Source of the DNA: an uncultured Nocardioidaceae bacterium
GTDB lineage: Bacteria; Actinomycetota; Actinomycetes; Propionibacteriales; Nocardioidaceae
Direction: 5' to 3'
DNA: 64,000 nucleotides
Assembly: GCA_902805845.1 (NCBI GenBank)
Contig: CADCUI010000076.1
Location: 1 to 64,000 of the forward strand
Each line of letters opens with the position of its first letter. Positions within the stretch are counted from its first letter, which is position 1. Below, one piece after another: positions 7,628 through 15,181 of the stretch. The notes under the pieces were generated by a model. It was given only the letters and a program-made list of their open reading frames with translations, was not told the origin of the DNA and made no database searches. A program made the translations under genes and the position numbers.

Positions 7628-9439
7628 CTAGGTGAGCGGATCCGATGCGGCCGGCTGGCCGAGCCGCCAGGCGGCGTTGATGAGCCCGACGTGGGAGAAC
7701 GCCTGGGGGTAGTTGCCGAGGAGCTCCCCGGTCGTCAGGTCGGCCACCTCAGCGAGCAGCCCCAGGTCGTTGGCGTGGCTGGTGGCGGTCGCGAACCAGG
7801 TCTCCGCGCGTTCACTTTCTCCGGCCAGTGCAAGGCACTCAACGAGCCAGTACGTGGCGAGGAGGAACCCGCTGGGATCGTCGGCCCACCGGCGAACCAA
7901 CCCGTTGCTGCCGAGGCGCTGCTCGACGGCGTCGATCGTGGCCCGCATGCGGGGGTCGCTGGCGGGAAGGAACCCCACCAAAGGAAGCATCAGCACCGAG
8001 GCGTCCAGCTCGTCTGAGGCGAAGGCTCCGGCGTACGCACCGCTTCGCTCGCTCCACGCGCGATCCAGGACTGCGGCACGGACCTCGTCGCGCGCGGTAG
8101 CCCAGCTGTCCACCTTCCCTTCAGCTGCGAGCATCGGTGCGAGCTTGATTGCCCGGTCGAGCGCCACCCAGCAGAGCACCTTGGAGCTGACGTAGTGACG
8201 TTGCCGGTCGCGTGCCTCCCACATGCCCGCGTCCGGCTCCTGCCAGCCGTGAACCGCTCGGTCGGCGAGGGCTACAAGCAGCTGTCGGGTGGGGCCGGAC
8301 AGCTCCCCCAGCTGGTGACGCAGCAGGTGTACGGCGTCGAGCACCTCACCGAGCACATCGAGCTGCTTCTGGTCCCACGCCGCGTTGCCGACCCTCACCG
8401 GTGCGCTTCCGCGGAACCCGGAGAGGTTCTCCAGGACATGCTCGCTCAGATCCCGCTCGCCCTCCAGGCCGTACATGATCTGGATGAGCTCGTCCCGGAC
8501 GTTGCCGGCGCTGCGCGACAACCAGTCGAAGAAGCGCGCCGGCTCGTCGGGACACGCGGCGAGCCAGAGGGCCCGGATGGTGAGGCTGAGATCTCGTAAC
8601 CAGGCGTAGCGGTAGTCGAAGTTCAGCTCACCTCCCAGCCGCTCCGGCAGTGACGTGGTGGCCGCGGCCAACACCGCGCCCGAGGGGCCGAACGTCAACC
8701 CTTGCAGGACCAGCGCGCTGCGCCGTACCTCCTCGGCGAAGGGGCCGTCGTAGGTGCGGTGCAGCGCCGACCAGGATCGCCAGCCCGCGAGGGTGTCCTC
8801 CACGCTGGGCTCACCAGGAGGCGCGGGTCGGGGCCCGTACGACGCTTGGTAGCTCAACCGCAGGTCGACTGTCTCACCGGCGGCCACCGAGAAGGTGCCG
8901 TCCACCACACCACCCTCGGAGCAGGTCAGCTCGACGTCCCCGGTGAAGATCAATCGCACCGGCCCACCGTCGGCCCGGACACCGCCCTCGAGCAGGCTCA
9001 GGCGTGGCTCGGTGCGGCCGTACTCCATCCGTGGCGCCAACTCGCTCGCCATGGACACCAGGCCGGTGAGGCCCTCGACTCGCCGGAGCAGCACATGGGG
9101 ACTCGCCAGGCCGATGTCATGGCCGCGCGCCCCGGGAGCCAGCGCCAATGCGTCCGTCACCGCCACGTCACCGGTGGCGGTGTGGAACACCGTCCGCAAC
9201 ACCAGGCTGTCTTCGAGGTACTGCCGCTCACTGGTGAACTGCGCGGTCGGACGCAGCGACCAGTGACCGGCGTCCGGGTCCAGCAGGCGGCCCAGCACAG
9301 AGGGAGAGTCGAAGCGAGGAACACACCACCAGTCGATGGATCCGGCGAGGTCAACCAGCGCCGCGGAATGACAGTCCGACAGGAAACCGAAGTCTGAGAT
9401 CGAGGCGACCTGACCCGCCGTAGAGCCCGCCCGTGTCAC
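7628..9439 (-). CDS. Glycoside hydrolase family 15 protein (glucoamylase/trehalase type)
   Basis: This 603-aa protein has the two-part architecture of bacterial GH15 enzymes. The N-terminal beta-sandwich begins ISDFGFLSDCHSAALVDLAG and GSIDWWCVPRFDSPSVLGRLLD; the catalytic (alpha/alpha)6 barrel contains YRYAWLRDLSLTIRAL, the acidic helix around KQLDVLGEVLDAV and the terminal NYPQAFSHVGLINAAWRL. Family members hydrolyse alpha-glucosidic bonds, and in Actinobacteria many are trehalases. No signal peptide is visible, so it is probably cytosolic. The frame extends to a GTG at 9508, but the GTG at 9439, one base after the stop of a small upstream frame, matches the conserved N terminus better. Confidence 0.88.
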   Translation of the reverse strand: MTRAGSTAGQVASISDFGFLSDCHSAALVDLAGSIDWWCVPRFDSPSVLGRLLDPDAGHWSLRPTAQFTSERQYLEDSLVLRTVFHTATGDVAVTDALALAPGARGHDIGLASPHVLLRRVEGLTGLVSMASELAPRMEYGRTEPRLSLLEGGVRADGGPVRLIFTGDVELTCSEGGVVDGTFSVAAGETVDLRLSYQASYGPRPAPPGEPSVEDTLAGWRSWSALHRTYDGPFAEEVRRSALVLQGLTFGPSGAVLAAATTSLPERLGGELNFDYRYAWLRDLSLTIRALWLAACPDEPARFFDWLSRSAGNVRDELIQIMYGLEGERDLSEHVLENLSGFRGSAPVRVGNAAWDQKQLDVLGEVLDAVHLLRHQLGELSGPTRQLLVALADRAVHGWQEPDAGMWEARDRQRHYVSSKVLCWVALDRAIKLAPMLAAEGKVDSWATARDEVRAAVLDRAWSERSGAYAGAFASDELDASVLMLPLVGFLPASDPRMRATIDAVEQRLGSNGLVRRWADDPSGFLLATYWLVECLALAGESERAETWFATATSHANDLGLLAEVADLTTGELLGNYPQAFSHVGLINAAWRLGQPAASDPLT

Positions 9440-9440
9440 G

Positions 9441-9524
9441 TCACCACCGGCATGCTCGCGGCCCCACCAGGTCGCCCACCCAGGCACCCGGACGCCGGCG
9501 CCGATCACCGGACTGCAGCCTCAT
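9441..9524 (-). CDS. Possible 27-aa leader peptide before the GH15 gene
   Basis: An ATG at 9522-9524 preceded by GGGAGGAGGC opens a 27-codon frame rich in Arg that ends with TGA at 9441-9443, one base before the GTG of the GH15 gene. The ribosome binding site is stronger than anything in front of the GH15 start, so ribosomes probably load here and re-initiate downstream. It could be a leader peptide, or the frame may reflect a frameshift in the original GH15 N terminus. No family is recognised. Confidence 0.35.
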   Translation of the reverse strand: MRLQSGDRRRRPGAWVGDLVGPRACRW

Positions 9525-9692
9525 GATGCCTCCTCCCGGCACGGCGGCTCGCGTGACTTCTGCTCTCCCGATCGGTTCGCGATCGGCCACAGCCAGGGCG
9601 TGAGCATCGACGGTCTCGACCAATCAGAGCACCGCCTGACCGGCGATGGCGCCTCCGAGAACTTACGAAGGGGTTACGTCGCGCCTCGCCAT

Positions 9693-10229
9693 TCAGCACG
9701 AGGGCGCCGGCCATGGGGCTCCGCTTGAACGCTGCGTGCCATGCAGGGTCCTCGACCGGGTGGCGAGAAGGCCCGGCCCGACCTCACAGGCCGGAGCCGC
9801 CCCGAGCAACCGGAGCGGCCACCGACCCTCAGCTGCCTGCCCTGGCTCCCCGGCCGGCGCCACCACCTGAACGGCGCCGCAGTAGTGCACGGTGTCCCGC
9901 GTCAAGGTGCTCACCGGCCCACCCGGCCAGGCCGCCAGCAACCGGAGCGCGTTCTGCACCGACGGGTCGTCGAACAGCGGCTCCCGGCCCTCCTCGAGCC
10001 ACTGCACCACCGCGCACGTGGCCGGTCCCTCCGGATCTATCAGGGCGGCGTCGGCGCGTCGCGCGGTTGACTCCGGTCGGGGACCGGCAGGCCATGCGGC
10101 CAAGGTCTCGCGGGGTCCGTCCGGCCATGACAAGGTCGCCCGCGCGATCGGTGGCGTACCGCGCTCGCTTGTGCGCGGCTCGAAACCGTCGGCGGGGTGG
10201 AGGCGCACCAGCCATACCCAGGAAGTCAC
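9693..10229 (-). CDS. Hypothetical protein coupled to the redoxin gene
   Basis: The GTG at 10229 overlaps the TGA of the redoxin gene (GTGA), giving a 178-aa protein. The N terminus (TSWVWLVRLHPADGFEP) is followed by Pro/Gly-rich sequence, an ALIDPEGPATCAVVQWLEEGREPLFDD segment and LLAAWPGGPVSTLTRDTVHYCGAVQVV, after which the last 40 residues look less ordered. It has no membrane segments or signal peptide. I do not recognise the family. Translational coupling with a peroxiredoxin-like protein hints at a shared role in stress response. Confidence 0.6.
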   Translation of the reverse strand: MTSWVWLVRLHPADGFEPRTSERGTPPIARATLSWPDGPRETLAAWPAGPRPESTARRADAALIDPEGPATCAVVQWLEEGREPLFDDPSVQNALRLLAAWPGGPVSTLTRDTVHYCGAVQVVAPAGEPGQAAEGRWPLRLLGAAPACEVGPGLLATRSRTLHGTQRSSGAPWPAPSC

Positions 10230-10819
10230 GAGCCACCGCCTCGGGGGACCCGCCAGGTATCGCTGTGCAGGACGCGTAGAGCGTCCCGCAAGGCGATCCG
10301 CAGCTCCCCTCCGGTGGGGCGCCCCCAGTACCAGTACCCGTTCCACGCCGCTGTGACGGTGAGGTCTGGAAGCAGGACCCAGGCGTAGGGGGTGTAAGGG
10401 TGGTGGACCTCGTCGGTGCTCTCCTCGAGTGCCACCTCGGAGAGCGTCGTCCGGTCCGGGTCACACAGGAAGGTCCACCGGGCACCGAGGCCGGCTCGAA
10501 ACGCGAAGGAGACGTCCGGGCGTTCCACCGACAAGCTCGCGATGCGCGTGTAGGCGACGTCGGCTTCGTCCTGCAGCGGCAAAAGCACCTGCTGGAAGAA
10601 GGTCTGCTCCTTGGGGCAGAAGGTCCCGCGCCAGGTGTGCAGCAGCAGCGGATCCCCTGCCGCAACCTCCGACAAGCGCCGCGGCACCCCCGTGTGGTCG
10701 AGCAGTTCCACGTCAGGCCACCGCAGGCGAACCGGCGGGCCGGCCGCTGGGCCGTCTTCGGGTTCCACGCCCGTGAGCACCTGTCGATCGGCGATGATCA
10801 CCAGTCGAGCCTGACTCAT
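10226..10819 (-). CDS. Redoxin-domain (AhpC/TSA-like) protein
   Basis: This 197-aa protein has a thioredoxin-fold core with HTWRGTFCPKEQTFFQQVLLP, where the single Cys sits at the N-terminal end of a helix as in peroxiredoxin-like proteins, followed by ISVE-type strands and LCDPDRTTLSEVALEE. The C-terminal part has PYAWVLLPDLTVTAAWNGYWYWGRPT, the usual substrate-facing strands of this family. No second Cys is placed as a classical resolving residue, so it would act as a 1-Cys enzyme or use another thiol. The ATG at 10819 has AAGGAGG immediately upstream. First gene of a two-gene operon. Confidence 0.85.
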   Translation of the reverse strand: MSQARLVIIADRQVLTGVEPEDGPAAGPPVRLRWPDVELLDHTGVPRRLSEVAAGDPLLLHTWRGTFCPKEQTFFQQVLLPLQDEADVAYTRIASLSVERPDVSFAFRAGLGARWTFLCDPDRTTLSEVALEESTDEVHHPYTPYAWVLLPDLTVTAAWNGYWYWGRPTGGELRIALRDALRVLHSDTWRVPRGGGS

Positions 10820-11061
10820 GACCTCCTTCTTGACAAGGACGCAATGTCGCTGCCCGCCGATCCGGGTAGGCCGATCGATGTCAGCCGATCGTAAGGCTTT
10901 CCTCGTCCACGGGATGTTCTCCTCGATCCAGATTCATCGATGAGGGGGACGTCCGAAGTCCTAGAAGGACAGGCGCCGCAGAAGCCGAGATGAGAATTCT
11001 GACATCCCCGCCGAGTCGTTGAGGCAGATGACAAAAGCTCACCTACCAAGGAGAAGACCAC

Positions 11062-12309
11062 GTGAACTCACGGTTCAAGCAGGGCTGCGTCGGGGCACTT
11101 TCGATGTTGACACTCGCGGGCATGACCACCCTTGCGCACGCGCCGGCTGCCAACGCGCGAATCAACGGAATTGAGGCGCCAACCGTGCGATCGGGCGTGC
11201 CAGCGGAGCTCTCGGCGACAACGGCCCGTGCGAGTGCCCAGGCTCTCCCGCGACGAGGCGCCGCGTTCGCGATGACGAACCGCAGCGGGCGCAACGAGAT
11301 CATCACCTACCGTCGAGCAGCCAACGGCACATTGACACGTGTGGGCCGCGTGCCGACTCGCGGACACGGCATCGGGGTCGACCTGGACACCCAGGGAGGG
11401 TTGCGTCTCGCGAGGCGCCATCGGTTTCTCTACGCCGTCAACGCCGGTAGCGACAACATCTCCGTGTTCGCAGTCAACGGGACGAAGCTGCGGTTCCTGC
11501 AGAAGGTCTACGCGGGTGACCAGCCCACTAGCCTGACCATCCACCGCGATCTGCTCTACGTGCTCGACAGCTCGGTCGCCGGCAATGGCATCCGCGGATT
11601 CAGGGTGCATCAGAACGGCACACTGAGGCCCCTGGCTGGCTCGGAGCGCTTGTTGAGCTCTCCCATCGCGGTCCCCGGGCAGGTGGAGTTCAGCCCCGAT
11701 GGCAAGTTGCTCGTCGTACCGCAGAAGACGACGAATGTACTCCTGCCGCCGCGGAACGCCATCGATGTATTCCGGGTCAACCGAGACGGCTCGACGAGCG
11801 CGCTGCCGAAACGGGAAGCCTCGCACGGCCTGCGACCGTTCAGCCTGGCATTTCGCAGTGACAACGAGCTGTTGGTGACCGAGGCCTTCAATGCCGCACC
11901 CGGCGCGTCAGCGGTCTCGTCATACCGGGTTTCTTCTAGCGGTGACCTGAAGGTGATCAGCGGGTCCGTTGCCAACCATCAAACGGACGCCTGCTGGGTG
12001 GTCATCACTAAGGACGACCGCTATGCGTTCGTGGCGAACTTTGGGAGTGGCACGATTTCTAGCTACGAGTTCACGCCCACGGGTGTCGTCAGTCTGCTGG
12101 ATAGGAATGCTGCCTTTCTGGGGATCACCAGCCAGCCCGTGGACTTGGACCTGGCTGCCAAGAGCCGGTATGTCTACCTCCTACTGCGGGGGACCGGCGG
12201 GGTAGCAGGCTTCGAGGTCCAAGGCGACGGTGGTCTCGCTCGGAGGGGGCCCACTGTGACCGGTGGCCTCCCCGTAGCCGATGGAGCGTCTGGCCTGGCG
12301 GTCTACTGA
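11062..12309 (+). CDS. Secreted seven-bladed beta-propeller protein (lactonase-like)
   Basis: This 415-aa protein begins with a signal peptide (basic start, hydrophobic LSMLTLAGMTTLA, cleavage near HAPAANA). The rest is a repeat protein whose blades carry FLYAVNAGSDNISVF, LLYVLDSSVAGNGI, EFSPDGKLLVVPQK, RYAFVANFGSGTISSY and YVYLLLRGTGG. This YVxNxGSxxIS pattern is characteristic of the 6-phosphogluconolactonase/YVTN propeller superfamily. The secreted location argues against a role in the pentose-phosphate pathway; extracellular versions are mostly uncharacterised. The GTG at 11062 has AAGGAG 9 nt upstream. It is a single gene, divergent from the redoxin operon. Confidence 0.85.
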   Translation: MNSRFKQGCVGALSMLTLAGMTTLAHAPAANARINGIEAPTVRSGVPAELSATTARASAQALPRRGAAFAMTNRSGRNEIITYRRAANGTLTRVGRVPTRGHGIGVDLDTQGGLRLARRHRFLYAVNAGSDNISVFAVNGTKLRFLQKVYAGDQPTSLTIHRDLLYVLDSSVAGNGIRGFRVHQNGTLRPLAGSERLLSSPIAVPGQVEFSPDGKLLVVPQKTTNVLLPPRNAIDVFRVNRDGSTSALPKREASHGLRPFSLAFRSDNELLVTEAFNAAPGASAVSSYRVSSSGDLKVISGSVANHQTDACWVVITKDDRYAFVANFGSGTISSYEFTPTGVVSLLDRNAAFLGITSQPVDLDLAAKSRYVYLLLRGTGGVAGFEVQGDGGLARRGPTVTGGLPVADGASGLAVY

Positions 12310-12638
12310 TGCGCCGAGCCGAAACAAGCCGAAGACGTCGCGACCGCCTGGATCGAGGTGCCGGCCCGTCCGGGTGTGCCTCAACGACGGATGCTCTGAC
12401 TTCGCCGACATGATCCGCCGGCTGGAACCAAGGGAATGGATCAAGGAACCAGGCGACGGTGCCGTTCGGCCTCCGGTCATCGAACGCGAAGACGATCACG
12501 CATTGGCCATTGGCCAGGCGTGGCTCGTCGACCGAGGCCTCATGTTGTGCAGTGGAAGCCGCATCGAGCTCCAAATGTCGTTCCAACCTGGAACGAAGTC
12601 GTTCAACCGGTGCCAGGAGCATGAGCAATCGAGAGCCG
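12310..12638. other. Gap between convergent genes
   Basis: About 330 bases between the convergent propeller and ZIP genes. Frames on both strands stay open, but none has a ribosome binding site or a recognisable product, and I see no clear terminator hairpin. It may contain decayed coding sequence. Confidence 0.35.
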
Positions 12639-13415
12639 CTACAACGTTGCGAGGTAGAAGGACAGGACGAAGCCGGCGGCGGTGCTCAGGGCAACGGCGG
12701 GACCGCCATCCTCGTAGGCCTCTGGCATGAGTGTGTCGGCCAGCGAGGCGAGGACCGCGCCGGCGGCGAACGCCAGTGGCAGCGAGAGTGTCTCTGCCGC
12801 GGCGTTGGACAACGGTCCAGCGCCAAGCACGACGGCGAGGGCAAGCAGGACGGCACAGGCGGTCCAGACCCCAATGATGAATCCTTGTCCGCGTCCCTGG
12901 GCTCGCATCGAAGCGCTGCCCACGAGTGCCTCGGGGAAGTTGGAGACAAAGATGGCGGCCAGCAGTGCGAGGCCGCCGGTGCCTTCGCCTAGGGACACGC
13001 CGAGCGCGACGTTCTCCGGAACGCCATCGAGGGTGACCGCAGCCAGCAGCGCCAGACCGGCCGAGCCGCTGGTGGAGGCCGACGAAGCGGCGGATTCAGA
13101 AGCCGGCGCGTCGAGGTCCAGCTTCTCGCTGCCGTCGTCCTCCGGGCGGTTGCCCTCCGCCAGCCGGTCCAATCGTTGACTGACCACGGTGAACACCACC
13201 GCCCCGGCCAGCAATCCCAGCACGGCACGCCACAGGCCGCCTTGCTCGTAGGAGTCCTCGAAGAGCTCGAACGCCAGGGCCGTGATCAACGCGCCCGCTG
13301 CGAACGCCAACATCCCCGCGAGGACCCGCTTCGGCATCTGCACGCGACCGCCGACAAACGCCCCGATGACCAAGGCGCTGGAGGCGACGACCCCGAAGAG
13401 CAACGATTCACCCAC
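12639..13415 (-). CDS. ZIP-family divalent metal transporter
   Basis: This 258-aa membrane protein has eight predicted helices in the ZIP pattern: three at the N terminus, a variable acidic/Ser-rich loop (about residues 92-118, EDDGSEKLDLD and SASTSGSA) and five more. Helix 4 carries DGVPENVALGVSL and helix 5 VSNFPEALVGS, the two metal-path motifs of the family, with Asp in place of the more usual His at the start of the first. It should move zinc, iron or another divalent ion into the cytosol. The GTG at 13415 is the only reasonable start; the ribosome binding site is weak. Confidence 0.85.
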   Translation of the reverse strand: MGESLLFGVVASSALVIGAFVGGRVQMPKRVLAGMLAFAAGALITALAFELFEDSYEQGGLWRAVLGLLAGAVVFTVVSQRLDRLAEGNRPEDDGSEKLDLDAPASESAASSASTSGSAGLALLAAVTLDGVPENVALGVSLGEGTGGLALLAAIFVSNFPEALVGSASMRAQGRGQGFIIGVWTACAVLLALAVVLGAGPLSNAAAETLSLPLAFAAGAVLASLADTLMPEAYEDGGPAVALSTAAGFVLSFYLATL

Positions 13416-13695
13416 GGTTGAAGACTACGCGGAGAGCGCCGCACCATGGCGCCGCAGCCACGGAAACCACAAGCGCTGTTCGCGTCGGTCACTCGGACGC
13501 TGTCCCGGTGACGCGGCGCCCTATGAGGGTCGTGAGCGTGCAAAGCGCCGTACCGTTCGGCGATATGGTGGCTGCTCTCGCCCACCACCGTTGCCTTGGA
13601 GACGTCGCCCATCCGGCGACGACAGTCGAGCCGGACATCTGGGGAACCGCCTGGCGCCGCTGGCTCCGCCCCCCCGGACGGCTTAACCGCCTACC

Positions 13696-13843
13696 TAGGG
13701 GAGCGGTGGCGGAGGTGTCCTCGTCGTCGCTGAAGAACCTGGAAGGGCACCGGCACCCGGCACAGGGTGTCGAACAAAGCCGGGTCCTCTGCGCGCAGGT
13801 CGGCGAGCACCGACCATCCGTCGGTCACGGTGCTCTCGCCCCA
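13696..13843 (-). pseudogene. Remnant of a gamma-butyrobetaine-hydroxylase/TauD-like dioxygenase
   Basis: On the minus strand a 36-residue stretch from about 13843 reads GESTVTDGWSVLADLRAEDP and goes on to LFDTLCRVPVPFQ. This matches the conserved GGES...VDG...LR..DP..F..L...PVPF region of gamma-butyrobetaine hydroxylase-like 2-oxoglutarate dioxygenases. At about 13739 the frame shifts by one, and the next frame gives FFSDDEDTSATAPL, the expected continuation. Nothing before or after is recognisable, so only about 50 of some 350 codons survive, with no start and no metal-ligand motif. The rest of the gap (13416-13695 and 13844-13898) shows no gene. The family assignment comes from motif memory. 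Confidence 0.55.
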
Positions 13844-13898
13844 TGGCCTCGTTGGCGTTGGCCGCTGACCCCTCCTGAACGCTCGATACGGTGCGGAC

Positions 13899-14789
13899 AT
13901 GCGGATAGTGTCGTTACTGCCGTCGACGACGGAGATCCTTTATGCCCTCGGCGCAGGTCACGATGTCGTCGGGGTGACCTTCGAGTGTGACTACCCTCCC
14001 CAAGCCAGGCGGGCACGCATCGTCTCGACCAGCAGCCTGCCTGAAGGTCTGGCGCCTGCGGAGATCGACGCCGCGGTTTCTGCACGGGTGACGGAAGGGG
14101 AGGACCTGTACCACCTGGACAAGGGTGCTCTGGCAGAACTCGAGGCCGACGTGGTCGTGACTCAGGACCTCTGTGCGGTGTGTGCCGTCGACGTGAGCGT
14201 GGTGGACGACGCGCTGGCTTACCTGGGCAGCACCGCGCGAGTGGTGACCACGGATCCGCACACGCTCGAGGAGGTCCTCGCCTCCATCGAGCAGCTCGGC
14301 GCCGTCTGCGGCAGGGAGACGGCTGCCCACGAGCTGGTCGCCGGCTGCCTAGCGCGGCTCGAGGCGGTGGCAGTGCAGGTGGCCGGTCGACCGCGGCCAC
14401 ACACGCTGGTCCTGGAGTGGACCGACCCGCCGTTCGCGCCCGGTCACTGGATTCCACAAATGATCGACAGCGCGGGCGGCGTCGCAGCCCTCGGTGGCGT
14501 CGGCGAGAAGTCCTACCGACTCGGCTGGGACGAGATCGCGGCGAGCGAGCCCGATGTCGTCGTCGCGGCACCGTGCGGCTTCGACCTGTCAGTGTGCGCG
14601 GACCTGGCGCGGGAGCTGGTCGCAGCGGGTCGGCTTCCTGAGGGCGTACCGGTGTGGGCGGTCGACGCCAACGCCTCGTTTGCCCGCCCGGGTCCGCGGC
14701 TCGTCGACGGCGTCGAGGCCCTAGCCGCGATCCTGCACCCCGACGCCCTGGGCCTCCCAGATCCTCAGTACGCCGCTCAAGTCCGCTGA
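13899..14789 (+). CDS. BtuF-like cobalamin-binding/ABC substrate-binding domain protein
   Basis: This 296-aa protein starts MRIVSLLPSTTEILYALGAG, the classic first strand and helix of the periplasmic-binding type III fold used for cobalamin and heme. Further marks are EADVVVTQDLCAVCAVD, the long inter-domain helix (about 125-160), and VVVAAPCGFDLSVC. It has no signal peptide or lipobox, so it is cytosolic, unlike BtuF proper. Stand-alone proteins of this kind are common in Actinobacteria and are annotated as cobalamin-binding proteins; the ligand is unproven. No btuCD genes and no cobalamin riboswitch are visible nearby. The ribosome binding site at the ATG is weak. Confidence 0.85.
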   Translation: MRIVSLLPSTTEILYALGAGHDVVGVTFECDYPPQARRARIVSTSSLPEGLAPAEIDAAVSARVTEGEDLYHLDKGALAELEADVVVTQDLCAVCAVDVSVVDDALAYLGSTARVVTTDPHTLEEVLASIEQLGAVCGRETAAHELVAGCLARLEAVAVQVAGRPRPHTLVLEWTDPPFAPGHWIPQMIDSAGGVAALGGVGEKSYRLGWDEIAASEPDVVVAAPCGFDLSVCADLARELVAAGRLPEGVPVWAVDANASFARPGPRLVDGVEALAAILHPDALGLPDPQYAAQVR

Positions 14790-15181
14790 CGATATCAACG
14801 GTGGCATACACCGGTCCGGACGCCTGGTCGACGTGGACGAGTCGGTTTGCTGGCCCTGTCAGTACAGCATCCCTCGGGAGACGGGATCATCGCTGGCCGG
14901 AACTTCGGGCGTGACCGATCGGTCCGGTCCCGCGCACAGGCAGTCAGTCAGCCAGCTCTCCGGGAGAGTCGTGCTGTCCTCTGCTATGGCCGTCAGCGCG
15001 GCAGCCGGCGGCGGGCATGAGGCGGATCATCTGCGTTTCGCAGCCACTGGTGCATTCAGCGTGTCCTGAAGGCAGTGCGGGCTTTTGTGTGCCCCGAGGT
15101 GGGGTCGGTCTCCATGCCCTGACGACTCGTTGCTGTCACCCGTTGCCCACAGGACGGGAGCTCGGCGGGCATGATGGCGAC
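14790..15181. other. Gap upstream of the SpoIIE-type regulator
   Basis: About 390 bases with no supported gene. The frame of the downstream regulator extends back to 15017, but this part lacks the conserved start and looks like translated leader. The promoter of the regulator should lie here; I cannot point to a specific -35/-10 pair. Confidence 0.35.

Noticed and set aside
12125-12628. Minus-strand frame of 167 codons after the propeller gene
   Set aside because: Its C-terminal part is antisense to the propeller gene and the N-terminal part lacks a ribosome binding site and any recognised family, although I cannot fully exclude a remnant.
13416-13898. Possible cobalamin riboswitch upstream of the BtuF-like gene
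   Set aside because: I looked for a B12-box-like element and found none. The stretch instead contains a dioxygenase remnant on the other strand.
13825-14811. Minus-strand frame of 328 codons opposite the BtuF-like gene
   Set aside because: Very Arg/Pro-rich and antisense to a gene with clear motifs; a compositional shadow.
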